A stretch of 64,000 bases of DNA, taken from Cryptomeria japonica (Eukaryota; Streptophyta; Pinopsida; Cupressales; Cupressaceae). Positions 12,300-22,694 of the stretch are shown in pieces. Within the stretch, counting starts at the first letter, position 1, and each line of letters opens with the position of its first letter. A program made the translations under genes and the position numbers. A model generated the notes under the pieces. The model saw nothing but the letters and a program-made list of their open reading frames with translations. It searched no databases and had not been told where the DNA came from. The stretch spans positions 339,356,793 through 339,420,792 of the forward strand of contig NC_081408.1 in assembly GCF_030272615.1 (NCBI RefSeq), in the 5' to 3' direction.

Positions 12300-12830
12300 C
12301 TATTCCACTTCATCAGGAATACATATCTTCTTGTCCTTTTTTTCCTCTTTTGGTTTCACAACAAGTGTGAACCCCACTCCCTCTCCTTCCTTGAGAGTGT
12401 TTATGAATTCCTTCTCACCAACTCGTAGCACATTGGAACCTTTAGATCTTCTCTCTTCTTGATCCCCTATGGACTGAATTTTATAGGTAACTCCATCTTT
12501 TTGAAAGGTATAGGAATTATTTTCCCCATGGTGTATTGCTTTCCTATCAAATTGCCAAGGCCTACCTAGGAGTAGGTGGCATGCATCCATTGGAAAGATG
12601 TCACACAAAGATCTTGTCTTTGTAGCCTTCTATAGTGAACTCCACCCAAGTTTGTTCATTCACCAAAACATGTTGCCCCTTGTTGAGCCAAGTAACCCTA
12701 TAAGGATCACTATGTGGAATTCTTAGCAGGTTGAGTTTGCTTACTGCTTCTTCTGACACTATGTTATCAGTGGAACCTAAATCCACCACCACTCTACACA
12801 CTTTACCCATAATCTTGCACTTTATCCTAA
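12300..12830 (-). pseudogene. pol: Ty3-1 aspartic protease region, frameshifted
   Basis: On the minus strand, VVVDLGSTDNIVS begins near 12793. It matches the active-site region of Ty3 retropepsins, which is usually D-S/T-G; here L-G-S follows the aspartate. A frame change near 12605 passes into the frame ending at 12300, with CHLLLGRPWQFDRKA, a motif typical of the C-terminal side of plant Ty3 protease domains. The domain would process the Gag-Pol precursor in a working element. Confidence 0.8.
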
Positions 12831-14086
12831 ACAAGGATATTCTTTGACTAGGTTTCTCCTTAACCGGTTCTTTGATCAAAACTCTTCTCATCATGAGATT
12901 CTCTCCAACCTCAGAATCTAAGCTTACTTTTGATGTCTTCACATTTGCTGCATCTTCTTGAACATAACTTACTCTCCTTTTACCTCCTTGGGATGAAGAA
13001 GATTTCTCAGGACATCTATAGGCTGGGTATCCAAGTTGATGGTAATTGTAGCACTTCATTGTGGTGAAATAGGACCCTCTTCCTAATCCACTAGACCTTC
13101 CTCTATTAGAGTTTCTAGATCCCCTTCCTCTATAGTTTCTTTTGCTATTGGAATCCCCACTTTCTCCTTGGGATCTTTGGTCTACACCTCTTCCACCATA
13201 GCTACCTCTATGATCTCTGCCATCTCTTCCCCTATCTCCGCCTCTATTGCTTTTCTCTTGTTTCTTTTTACTCTTCTCTTCCACCTTGAGTGCCAATTGA
13301 TAGCACTTGTGGACAGTATTAGGACACAATAAACTTAACTCTTCTTGGATATTCCACTGCAAATCATTCAAGTACCTGGCAACCTTGATGCTTTCATCTT
13401 CCCCCACCATGGATACCAAACACAACTTTTGAAATTCTTCAGTGTAGCTCCTCACATATAGTTCTCTTTGTCTCAAATTTTATCTCCTCTTGTGTAATTG
13501 AATTTCATAGTCTTCAGGGATATAGGCTTCTCTCATCTTGGCTAGCATTCCTTTCCAAGTGGCAATTGGTTTCTTACCCTCCTTTTGTCTCTCCTCTTGG
13601 ATGAACTTGCACCAAGTCAAGGGTACTCCTCTCAATCTATATTTGGCTATCTTCACATTTTGTGCTTCACTAATTCCATCACATTCAAAGTGATTCTCCA
13701 ACCCTTCAATCCATTCCATGACAACTTCTGGTTCCATTTTCCCACAAAAAAGTGGTACTCCTTCTAGGGACTTCCCTCCTAAGGCTTTTATGGCTCTAAG
13801 GAAAGGTTTTTTTCTGGCAGAATAAGATCTGGTTCAGATGTGCCATCCTCTTCTACCACTTCCTTACCCTTTTCTTCATTGATTTTGATAGTTACCTTCT
13901 CAACTTTGTCTTCTACTTCACCTAGTTTGTTCTCCAATTCTTGCAATCTTACCCTGAGTAGTCTATTCTCATCCTCTTGGTCTTCTACCCTTTTGGCTAA
14001 CTTGGCATTAGTTAGCATTCAGAGGCTATTTTCACCTACTGACTCAGTCTTTGATATCAACTCGTTTTTGCCCAAATTCTTAGCTT
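12830..14086 (-). pseudogene. gag: Ty3-1 gag, broken
   Basis: The minus-strand frame starts just inside the primer site. A coiled-coil-like N-terminal part (13788-14018, many Glu/Lys/Leu heptads) is followed, after a frame change, by a capsid-like part (13480-13737) with LTWCKFIQEER, and then by 12830-13476 with an arginine/glycine/serine-rich stretch. The zinc knuckle near 13030-13065 is degenerate (CYNYHQLGYPAYRC): the second cysteine of C-x2-C is Tyr. A TAA at 13480-13482 lies where a CAA would restore the frame. Gag packages the element RNA. Confidence 0.82.
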
Positions 14087-14098
14087 GCTCTAATACCA
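14087..14098 (-). other. primer binding site of Ty3-1
   Basis: The minus strand reads TGGTATTAGAGC three bases inside the 5' LTR. This differs by one base from the usual initiator-tRNA-Met primer site TGGTATCAGAGC, and so fixes the element's orientation. Confidence 0.8.
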
Positions 14099-14101
14099 CT
14101 T

Positions 14102-15697
14102 TGATAGGGAGGATCTCACAAAAGAGTTGCACCTTGACTAGTAGGTTGGTAAAAGTTATCATAGTGGGCTTCCATGCTTGTTTACACCCTTATCTTCTAT
14201 TGAATCCATCCCAACATCTAAACTCTTTTGGAAAGCTTTCTATCGGCTAGTTTACTCAAATCACTCAAGATCATGGCTAGCACTCACTGAGGTAAGTCCA
14301 ACCATCAAGTTGTCAAAAAATTTCATCTTCACTTGAAGGGGACTAGGAGGATGCTGAGATGGTGTAACAACTCCCATCATGTTCTTTTGATACTTGTTTC
14401 ACTCCATTTCCCCATCGCTATCATAATTCCTATTTTCTAGGCCTAGTAGCCCTAAGAGCCCCTTTTAGCCCTACCTTCACGGTTTTTGTTCCATTGCTCA
14501 AAAATATTCCAAAAGACCTCCTAAGATCTTTAATGATACAAATACCCTTTTGGACAATCTTTGAGATCCATGAGGTTAGGTTGTCAGATATGTCCATACA
14601 GGTACGGACCCCAAAATGGCTCTTTTTGAGGGTTTAAGGGTTAAGAGCCTTCTCCAATAGGGTTGTTGATTCCCACACTTTTTCACAACTCCATATTTCT
14701 ACTAAGAATATTTTAGGCTTCCTTATTCCATTCCAAACACTTGGAACAACCATTATTTTTCATCCTTGCAAGCAAAAGTGCACATAATAGTCAAGTTCTC
14801 TAGCTGGGCTATGATAGAGGTTGCCTAGGACTTGATAGAAAATTGTTTCAAAGTAACCTCCAAGGAACCAAAATGGATATAAAAACTATACACAGGATCC
14901 ATAACTTGAATCCCAAGGGCCATTGAGAAAACAGAATGGGATTTCAAGTTGGAGCCATTGCTAGGGTATTAATCCCTTGCTCAGACCGAGAGCAGTGCAG
15001 TTCAAAACAATTTACAAACAAATCACTAAACCTACACTATGAAAGAGTATAATCAATTCCTAAGAACAAAAATAAAGTATTCTAAATCACCATGAAAGGA
15101 CAGTACCAAGATCAATCCATCTGGTACAGGCTGTTATAACCAAAATTGCAAGTTTTATGCAAAAAATCTGAAAAATTGCCTTCAAGTATTATTCTAAATT
15201 TTCTCTTGGATCTTCCAACTAGTTTAAGATGATTTAAAAAGATTTATATATGTCTCCTTTCTCATAAAAAACCACCCATCGATTCCTCAACCACCAATTT
15301 GCTCATTTTTTGAAAAGTTGCTCCAAAAGTTGTAAAAAGTTGTCAAGCAACAATGACAACTTTTGCTCCACTTTGCATTTTTGAAACTTATGCATTTTTA
15401 CTCACTCTAAATCCCCTAGGATGGTTCCCTAGCACCAAACTAACATGTCCAAAATCCTTATGATGCCTTACAAAATTTTTTATGCTACTTTGCTAAATGA
15501 TGCCATTTTTGGCTTACAATGGCACATTGGCCAAAACTGAGAAAACAAACTAACACTAGAGAAAAACACACTTCAAGTAACCCTAAAACACTCTTGTGGA
15601 CTTAACAATAGTCCATTATTCATTCATTGATCCTATTGAGGATCATCCATTCCAAAATTGTGAAAATTTAGCAAGAAATCAAGGTGCTCCTGCACCA
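14102..15697 (-). repeat. 5' LTR of Ty3-1
   Basis: The 1596-bp partner of 9899-11493. On the minus strand it starts TGGTGCAGG at 15697 and ends CCTATCA at 14102, next to the primer site. Confidence 0.92.
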
Positions 15698-18206
15698 TAT
15701 ACTAAACAAGATGCAAATAAATTAGGTAAACTAGAAAAAACCCTCTGGAAAACTATTATCAACCACTATATCAGCCCAAACCATCCACCCCATAGGGTCA
15801 TAAATCCACACCAATTATCTCCCTTCTTGGATATGTTCTAGGTACTAGTGCATGAACACTTGTGCAACTGAAATGACCACTTCTTGTTGCTGAACTGCTT
15901 TGAGGTTGAGCTCCCACATGAAGTTGTGAAGTGCATTTTCAAAGGGGGTTTTGTCCACATCTTATTTTATCTAGGAAAAGCCATGGGATACTTCCCATTT
16001 AAAGACCCAATCAGTGCCATCTTTCATAAGGTCTTCAAACTTTCTATTGGATATCTTCAAGACCACTGCTACCTGCATAGAAACATCATGCACAATGAGT
16101 CTCCTCAGAGACTCAGTAAGTGTCTTACTAGCATCATTAAAATCACTATCATTCTTATATTTCCATATTATCCATAATTTTTTGTTGAAAGAACAAACCA
16201 AAAGTAATTGAGATCTTTCTTGAAGTACTTAACATAACCAAAAATAATATCAAAGATAGAAATATTACAACCCACATAAAATCCAAACAAACCCCATACC
16301 TCTTTAGCAAAAAGGTATTCAAAAAATAGGTGCATCACAGTCTCCAAAATTCTACAAAAGGAACAAAGAGTAAACTCCCCATCAAGTTTCCTCAAAAGCA
16401 ATCTCCACATAAATAATTTCTTTTTTAGTTCAATAAGCCTACGCCACAAGTGATCACAAGATTTCTACCATTCATTAGGGATGAGATTAATGTTCCAAGT
16501 GTTGCTCAAGTGGTTAAGGGAATCATTGTTATCAGCCAAGGTACAATAGATATCTTTGGCTTTAATGGTACGGAGGACAGAACCATCTATCAATTTAAAA
16601 GGGGAAGCACTTGAGAGTCTCAACACAATAGAGAGGAAGAGGGAGGAAAGAGCAAGCCAGTTTAAGGACAAAGTAGGTTTTCATATGGGATAGAGGCACA
16701 CTAAACCTATTATTGAACTCAAGCCATGTAATTAACTATCCATTGACAATGATGTTATCCACTACCTAAATACCTTTTTCTACCTAATCTCTTACTAAGC
16801 AACCTTGTAACAAGGCCAATGACTTATCCGTATACCTTAGATTCCACCATATGGATCTATGACCCCAAATTCTCTTATCCAAAGTAATGATGTCATTCTG
16901 AGTGATGCAGTGTCTAACATTCATCCATGCCTTCCAAATAGATTTAAATACAGGTGATTCAGTAGGGGATATAGGAAATTTTCCAATCACAAATCACAAA
17001 ATGGTAATCCCTTCCACAAAGGGCCCCACTTAGGAAGTGACATAGTTATATTGTGCCTCACCAAAACCTTCCATGGTTCATCCCTTTGGAAATCCTTACA
17101 AACCCATTTGGCTGCAAGTGTTATACCTTGCACTCTGATATCCTTCAAACCCACTCTACCCTTACTCTTACTCATGGTACACCATATCCATCTGACTGCA
17201 TGCCTCCCCCCCCCCCCCCCGCCTTTACCATCAGACCACAAGAAGTGCCTGATGAGCTTCTGAATGAAAGCAAATTGATAATTGCTAAAAAGCCAAGCTG
17301 AGGTGAAATAAATATTATCTGAAGACGGGATTTTTTGACACACTTGAAACCTCCAAGCCAAAGAAAGGTAATGATTTCTCCATCTATTTTTATCTATTTT
17401 GGCCTTAACCCATTCCCATATTTCTTTTAGGTTAGGACTAATAGAAAAAGGTATACCCAATATATGACTTGGTGACTCAGACCACCCCACTTAAGGGGGA
17501 ATATACTAAACTATGTCGGTGGTTGACTATCCCAGCCCAACATAATAGTTTTGGGAAGAGAAATCTTATTGCCAAAAGCCTCACATTAGAGATCTAGTTT
17601 TCCCATTAATGCACAAAAGTTGCTCTCTTCCAAATCAACCATGATAGCTATATCATCTACAAACTGAATGTTCAATAGTTCTTCTCCATTTGGTAAGCTA
17701 ATGCCTTTTTCCTTTGCAAATAAAGAGTTATCTCTTAGGAGGTAAAATAATGCATCCACCATAATCACAAATAAGGTAGAGGCAAGAGAACAACCTTGCC
17801 TTACAGATCTAGATAGCAAAAAACTGTCTGATTTTATGCCATTAACCTCCACACATGTCGTGGCATATCCCATCAGGGTATTAATCATCTAACAAAAGAA
17901 CTTAGGAAAGCCTAGGATCTCCAACATCATATTAATAAAACTCCATTCTATTCTATCATAGGCTTTCTCAAAGTCAATGAGCATCATGGAAGCATTATGC
18001 TTATATTCACTAGTCTAGTTCATTGCTTCCCAATAAGTGATAAGGTTTTCTAGAATATATCTTCCTTTGACAAACCCTATTTGTATACTATTCACTACTT
18101 TAGGTAAGACCTCCTCCAGTCTCTTGGCCAAAATTTTGGTCAAAATTTTGTATGACACATTCAACAGGGTTATAGGTCTCCAATTCTTGATTATGGACTT
18201 GTCGCC
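15698..18206 (-). pseudogene. L1-type LINE ORF2, RT palm to C-terminus (piece 2)
   Basis: Read on the minus strand from 18206 downward, the segment starts at the point of reverse transcriptase that follows the fingers at 57405-58210. It contains NWRPITLLN, an IGFVKGR motif, an FEKAYDR segment with the first catalytic Asp, RQGCSLASTLF, and the FVDD box near 17649-17667. Then come the thumb region, a long segment 16987-17490 (HFLWSDGKG, GRVGLKDI), and a C-terminal Cys/His region at 16168-16449 (MWRLLLRKL, C-x2-C, HLFF) like the zf-RVT domain of plant L1 elements. Several in-frame stops and frame changes show it is dead. The last part towards 15703 is 3' UTR. Confidence 0.9.
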
Positions 18207-19765
18207 TATTGTGTTATGTCATTGATATCAATATGAGAGTTAGTTCTATTTGGGACAAATGGCTGTATTTTTTAGTTGTGCTTAGGTTGAGTGTTACTTC
18301 CAGTTGCGCTATTTGTTTGATAGAATTTCTTGTCTCTACCAGAAGGATTTGCAGAATGTGCTGACATTCGAATGATTCCTTTTGATTCTTGGTTGCACAG
18401 TGTCATCTTAGAACATGCCAGTTTTTTTAATAATGATATGAGTTATTCTTGTGTGTTGTAGCGTTATATTTTCTCTGACCATTCAGGGAATCTTTGCTTA
18501 ATAACATATATCTCAGATTTGGGTGAGCCACATAGTTTAGATAGTAGACATTGCTCTGGAAATGCTCAAGTGCCTTGTACTGGGTGAGTATGTTGTTTTT
18601 TACCTATTTGCTGACTTAGCTAGAAGCATTTTTTTATAAGAAAGTTTGATCAGTGTATGCATTTTAATGGTGAGATTCAAAAATGCATTTGGATGTATCA
18701 AACATTTTTTTTATTGAAATATTTGTTTTTGAAATATGGAGTGTATGCATTTCAATTTGTTGTCATATGGCGATTAAAGAAACAGTTCTTGATAGTCTAT
18801 TTTTTTTAACTTTGGATGGGTGTTTCTTTTTGGAGGTGGTTTTCAAACTATCTTCATATTCTTTTTTAGTATTGTCTGGATATTCTCGAGTACATACAAA
18901 GATGTTAATTGAGTGTAACTACAGTTGCATGACTATCATTTTTGTATGAGAGGGATTAGAAATTTAGAAAGATTAAAAAATGGTATTCTCTCTGTGTTGT
19001 GTGTTAACTATGGAAGCTTGTATTCATTTTCAAGTGAGATTGTCGCTATGCAAAAATGATAATGTGTGATTTTGATTTTATCTTTTAAATATCGAAAATA
19101 CGATAGGGTGTGAGTGAAGTGTGTTTTGAACTGAGTGAGTTCGATATTTTTTAAAAAAAATTTGGATGCAGTTCATGTTTTAGTTAAGGATGTATTTGAA
19201 AAGTTTTTATTAAGGGGTGTGAGTTGAGTACAACATAAGGAGTATGTGGTTTGGATTAAGTAGTTTTTGGCTATGAAGTATAATTTTCTACAATTTTGTA
19301 ACCTGAACCAAAGTGTAGTCTGTGCATAAATGATTATCTTTAATTGAAGTTATAGGTTGGATTTTGAAATTTTCAGATGAATTCAGCTTCAACATAACTA
19401 AGCTGAACCAGAGTGTAGTCTGTACAAAAATGATTATCTTTAATTGAAGTTATAGGTTGGATTTTGAATTTTTTTGATGAATTCAGCTTCAGCATAACTA
19501 TGTGTTTATTATTTGGAATTGTGAAGAGGCTTTAGTCTATGACAATATACAGATATTGTCTCAAATCTATAGCACAGTTTGAAGGGTTGTAAAAGTTGAT
19601 TTAGCATGTAGCAACTCTTTATGTGTATTATCTGGTTTTTTATCCTTTAAAATCTCAAAAATATCAAGGTCGGTGCCTCTATTACATAAGGTTGTTGTCT
19701 TTATAAGCTGAGGTTGGTGTCTCTCTTGTATAGATTCAGAGCTCTTTTGTGATCTTGGGTTGGAG
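18207..19765 (+). repeat. copia A 5' LTR, first part
   Basis: Matches 48154-48361 followed by 56029-57230 of the 3' LTR. The DNA transposon interrupts it at the TGGAG target site (19761-19765), and it resumes at 37428. Compared with the 3' LTR it has a roughly 100-bp tandem duplication (19303-19500) and a shorter extra segment near 19670-19715. Confidence 0.88.
19303..19500 (+). repeat. 100-bp tandem duplication within copia A 5' LTR
   Basis: Two adjacent copies (19303-19402 and 19403-19500) share CTGAACCA, GTGTAGTCTGT, ATGATTATCTTTAATTGAAG and GATGAATTCAGCTTCA. The 3' LTR has a single copy at about 56920-57005, so the duplication arose after insertion or was lost from the other LTR. Confidence 0.8.
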
Positions 19766-19798
19766 GGTATATGCACGAAGTTGTGGTACCAAAAAGGC
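19766..19798 (+). repeat. left terminal inverted repeat of DNA transposon
   Basis: Pairs with 37390-37422 in inverted orientation. The best-conserved part is AAGTTGTG, one variable base, then TACCAAAA. One base is inserted or deleted near the outer end. Confidence 0.82.
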
Positions 19799-19825
19799 GC
19801 CACACTTCAAAAAAAATGAAAAATT

Positions 19826-19865
19826 CTCATAAGGCACGCGCCTTATAAGACGCGAGCCTTATGAG
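19826..19865. repeat. subterminal inverted repeats, left end
   Basis: CTCATAAGGC (19826-19835) and GCCTTATGAG (19856-19865) are perfect 10-bp inverted arms. An inner palindrome ATAAGGC-ACGC-GCCTTAT spans 19829-19846. Such subterminal motifs are common binding sites for transposases. That role is inferred. Confidence 0.6.
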
Positions 19866-19888
19866 CATTTCAAACTTTAAAAAAACCC

Positions 19889-22025
19889 ATGTCTGCATTT
19901 TGGACGCATTCTGCATTCCCAAACCCACGTTTTGGCGATTTGGAGTGCCATTTTCTTGCGCTTGCCCTTTGTAAAAGCTTGATATTAGGAACTAAGTTGT
20001 CCATCTCTCATCAAAGTGCCACCACACCATCAAAGAGCTCGAAGAGGTATGTATTTTTGTTTTCTTATTGTCATTTTTTTATTAATTTGAAGATTAAACT
20101 AGGTTATTGATTTAAATTTATTTTCATTATCAAGAAATGAGATTAGACAAGAAAATGTTGAAAAAACTCAATCACCTCCTCATGAAGACCATATTGAAGA
20201 AGAAGCACATCAAGAACCTCCTACAATCCCTAGACATCCCATAGGTACATAAGAAAACCTATTAGGTCAAATAGAAAATAGCCAAAAAGAGCTTGAAGGT
20301 TTAATCACAAGGCTAAAAGATCCCACTGGAACAAACTGCCATAGGACAAACCTTGCCAGTTCTTTGCAATCTATTGTATCTCACATACAATCTGTGAGTG
20401 GGCAAATAAATTTTTGGTCTAGTAAGAAGGAAGCACAAAAGCAATTTTATGCTGACAAATTATCATATGCGACAGTGAAGAAAAAGAAAATTAATAAATT
20501 TGACTTGTGTGCTCTTTTTACGGACCCCCTAACGAATCAACCTTTACACCCTGGATGTAGGAGATTCCCTATTCAGTGGTGTCATCATGAAGGGATTAAG
20601 AACAATTTTTGGGATAGGTGGTGGATGGTATTTGATCAGCCCCCATGCAATAATCATGAGGTACCCCAATACTTTTTGAGAAAATTGTACTGTGAGTTTG
20701 TCCTTAATGAGATCCCAAACTATTTTGATTTTCTAGATTTCCAAGGTAGAGGTGGGGGTTCCTCACATGATAGAGAGGGTGCACAACATGACCCAAATCT
20801 CCCACCAAGACCCTTGGCTAGACCTATGGTGGAGCATGTTATTATTCCTTCCATTGTGAAGGAGAGTATTGAGGTCGAAACTCTAGACTCCATTAGCTCA
20901 CTCACTCAGACCCTTATACAGTATGCTAGGCCTCTAGTAGAGGGTGATGCGAGTGATGATGGTGATTCTTCTAGGCATCGAGTTCCAGCTCATTTTTGTC
21001 GATCTTGTGGTTCTCTTTTCACTTATGAACCTAATAGTTCTGAGAATGCATGTGCACGAGCAGAGTTTGCTACAAAGAACATTGTCATGACAAAATCCTT
21101 GCTGAACGAAACATTTGGCATTGATACCCAGGTGAATTTCATTACAATTTCATTTCATTCTTTTTATTAAATCTTATATGTAAATTTGAGAATATATCTA
21201 AATTAGTAAATTATTATGATAAAAAATCAAGGTCAAAGTGTTGACAATACTAGCAACATTCTTGCAGCACCCTTTTTCACGACTTCGTCGACTTCACAAG
21301 TATACAACGAGTGAAGAAATATAATTATTATATGTACATAGTTGAACCTTATGTGAATGATTTTCTAATTACTCATTTTGGATGTGAAATAGTTTGATGC
21401 TAGAGCTTCAATATCAACACCTTGCAGTGTATTTCATCGACAATCTTTCACCCAGGTAAATAATTTATCTTTAATGTTGTTATTAAATAATATAGATAGT
21501 TTTGGCGATTAATCAATATACTTTGTTTAATTTTCAGATGTTGACATCAGAGATTCCTCCTGCTGTCCGCACGTCAATGGAGCGTGGTGTTGCTGTAGCA
21601 GTAGCAAGTTCAACCGCTTTAACATAAGTATGAGACATATTTGTAAATTTAGTAAATTTAGCATTACATTTGTTATCTTAATAATATGTTATTGAAAATT
21701 TTAACGACACTTGTATTTAGTTTAATTTATATTGTGATGCTTACAAGAGGGGTTTGTCACTCCAGATCATGAACGTGCACCTGTTGTGGATGAACATCAT
21801 AATTATTTATATGCGGTAAGTGACTATTCTATTATATGTCATTCTAAAATTCATTTTTTGTATATCCTAACATCATTCTTTTCATTGTATCATGTGGAGT
21901 TACAAAAAACTCTGGAGAGGAGGCCGAGTGGACGTACTCAAAAGACACCTGCATCATATACATCTCCATCCCCTCAACAGGCAAAGATATCTCGTGATCT
22001 CTTTCCTTCCCCTAGAGGGAAATGA
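19889..22025 (+). pseudogene. seven-exon accessory gene of the DNA transposon
   Basis: Plus-strand exons inferred from splice sites and open frames: 19889-about 20045 (possibly 5' UTR), 20135-21131, 21232-21299, 21393-21455, 21538-21627, 21750-21815 and 21900-22025 (stop TGA). Exons 4 to 7 are multiples of three, and several exons end in a Gln codon followed by GT. Exon 2 encodes the main part, with aromatic segments (NNFWDRWWMVFDQPP, YFLRKLYCEFVLNEIPNYF) and a possible zinc motif (CRSCG...C). The C-terminus is basic (ERRPSGRTQK). Stops at the start of exon 2 (TAA in the GT-ENLL region) and a TAA as last codon of exon 5 suggest decay. The phase between exons 2 and 3 does not fit perfectly. 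I recognise no domain. A role with the transposase is inferred only from position. Confidence 0.5.
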
Positions 22026-22040
22026 ATAGAATAGGGTCCT

Positions 22041-22370
22041 ATGTTGTATGCCTATATGGAAATTTTGAACATATGTTTTGTATTACAAATATGTGACATT
22101 CTATGTCCATATGGCTTTTGGCAAGCTCCTATTTGACTTTATTGGATACCATGTTGTATGCCTATATGGCAATTTTGAACATATGTTTTGTATTACAAAT
22201 ATGTGACATTATATGCCCATATGGCTTTTGGCAAGCCCCTATTTGACTTTATTGGATATCACGTTGTATGCCTTTATAGCAATTTTGAACATATGTTTTG
22301 TTTTATGAATACGTGAAATTCTATGTCCATATGGCTTTTGGCAAGCCTATTTGTTTGTATTGGATATATT
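22041..22370 (+). repeat. three tandem copies of a 110-bp unit
   Basis: Copies begin at 22041, 22151 and 22261 with GTTGTATGCC and each contains TTTTGAACATATGTTTTGT and CCATATGGCTTTTGGCAAGC. They follow the accessory gene's stop codon directly and so may form its 3' UTR. The sequence from 22371 to 22694 is AT-rich with nothing else seen. Confidence 0.85.
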
Positions 22371-22694
22371 TGATAGTTTTAACGGTATACAATGTTGCAT
22401 GGATTTGTAGCTTTTTGGTTAATGAAAATCATTTATCATGGTTATCATAATTGCAGTACAAATGATTAAATGAATAATTGCACAAAGTTTATTTTTACTT
22501 AAGCTTTGAACCTAAATGTGTTTGTAATCCAAGACACAAGTTTATGGAGATCAACACAAATTCAATAGTTATAGTCAAAATAAGACTATATAAAGGAAGC
22601 ATGGAAAGAACCAAAATTAGACAATGTAAGACACCATTGTACCAATACCCATTCTAAAATAATTGCATAGCCCATAAACTTCTATTCATCTAAT

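Larger units (their letters stand above)
9899..15697 (-). mobile_element. Ty3-type LTR retrotransposon, internally deleted (Ty3-1)
   Basis: A 5.8-kb minus-strand element with near-identical 1.6-kb direct repeats at both ends, LTR termini TG...CA, and an exact 5-bp target duplication TATAC (9894-9898, 15698-15702). The interior is only 2.6 kb. It holds gag, protease and the first half of reverse transcriptase and then passes directly to the 3' LTR, so RNase H and integrase are absent. It sits in the 3' part of a LINE. The coding parts carry stops and frameshifts. Because LTRs, primer site, purine tract and TSD are all present, the copy may have moved as a non-autonomous derivative, though a deletion after insertion cannot be excluded. 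Confidence 0.92.

Noticed and set aside
17053-17301. Proline-rich plus-strand frames around the C15 run at 17206-17220
   Set aside because: They are antisense to LINE ORF2, and the C run is most likely a slippage expansion of a Gly-coding tract.
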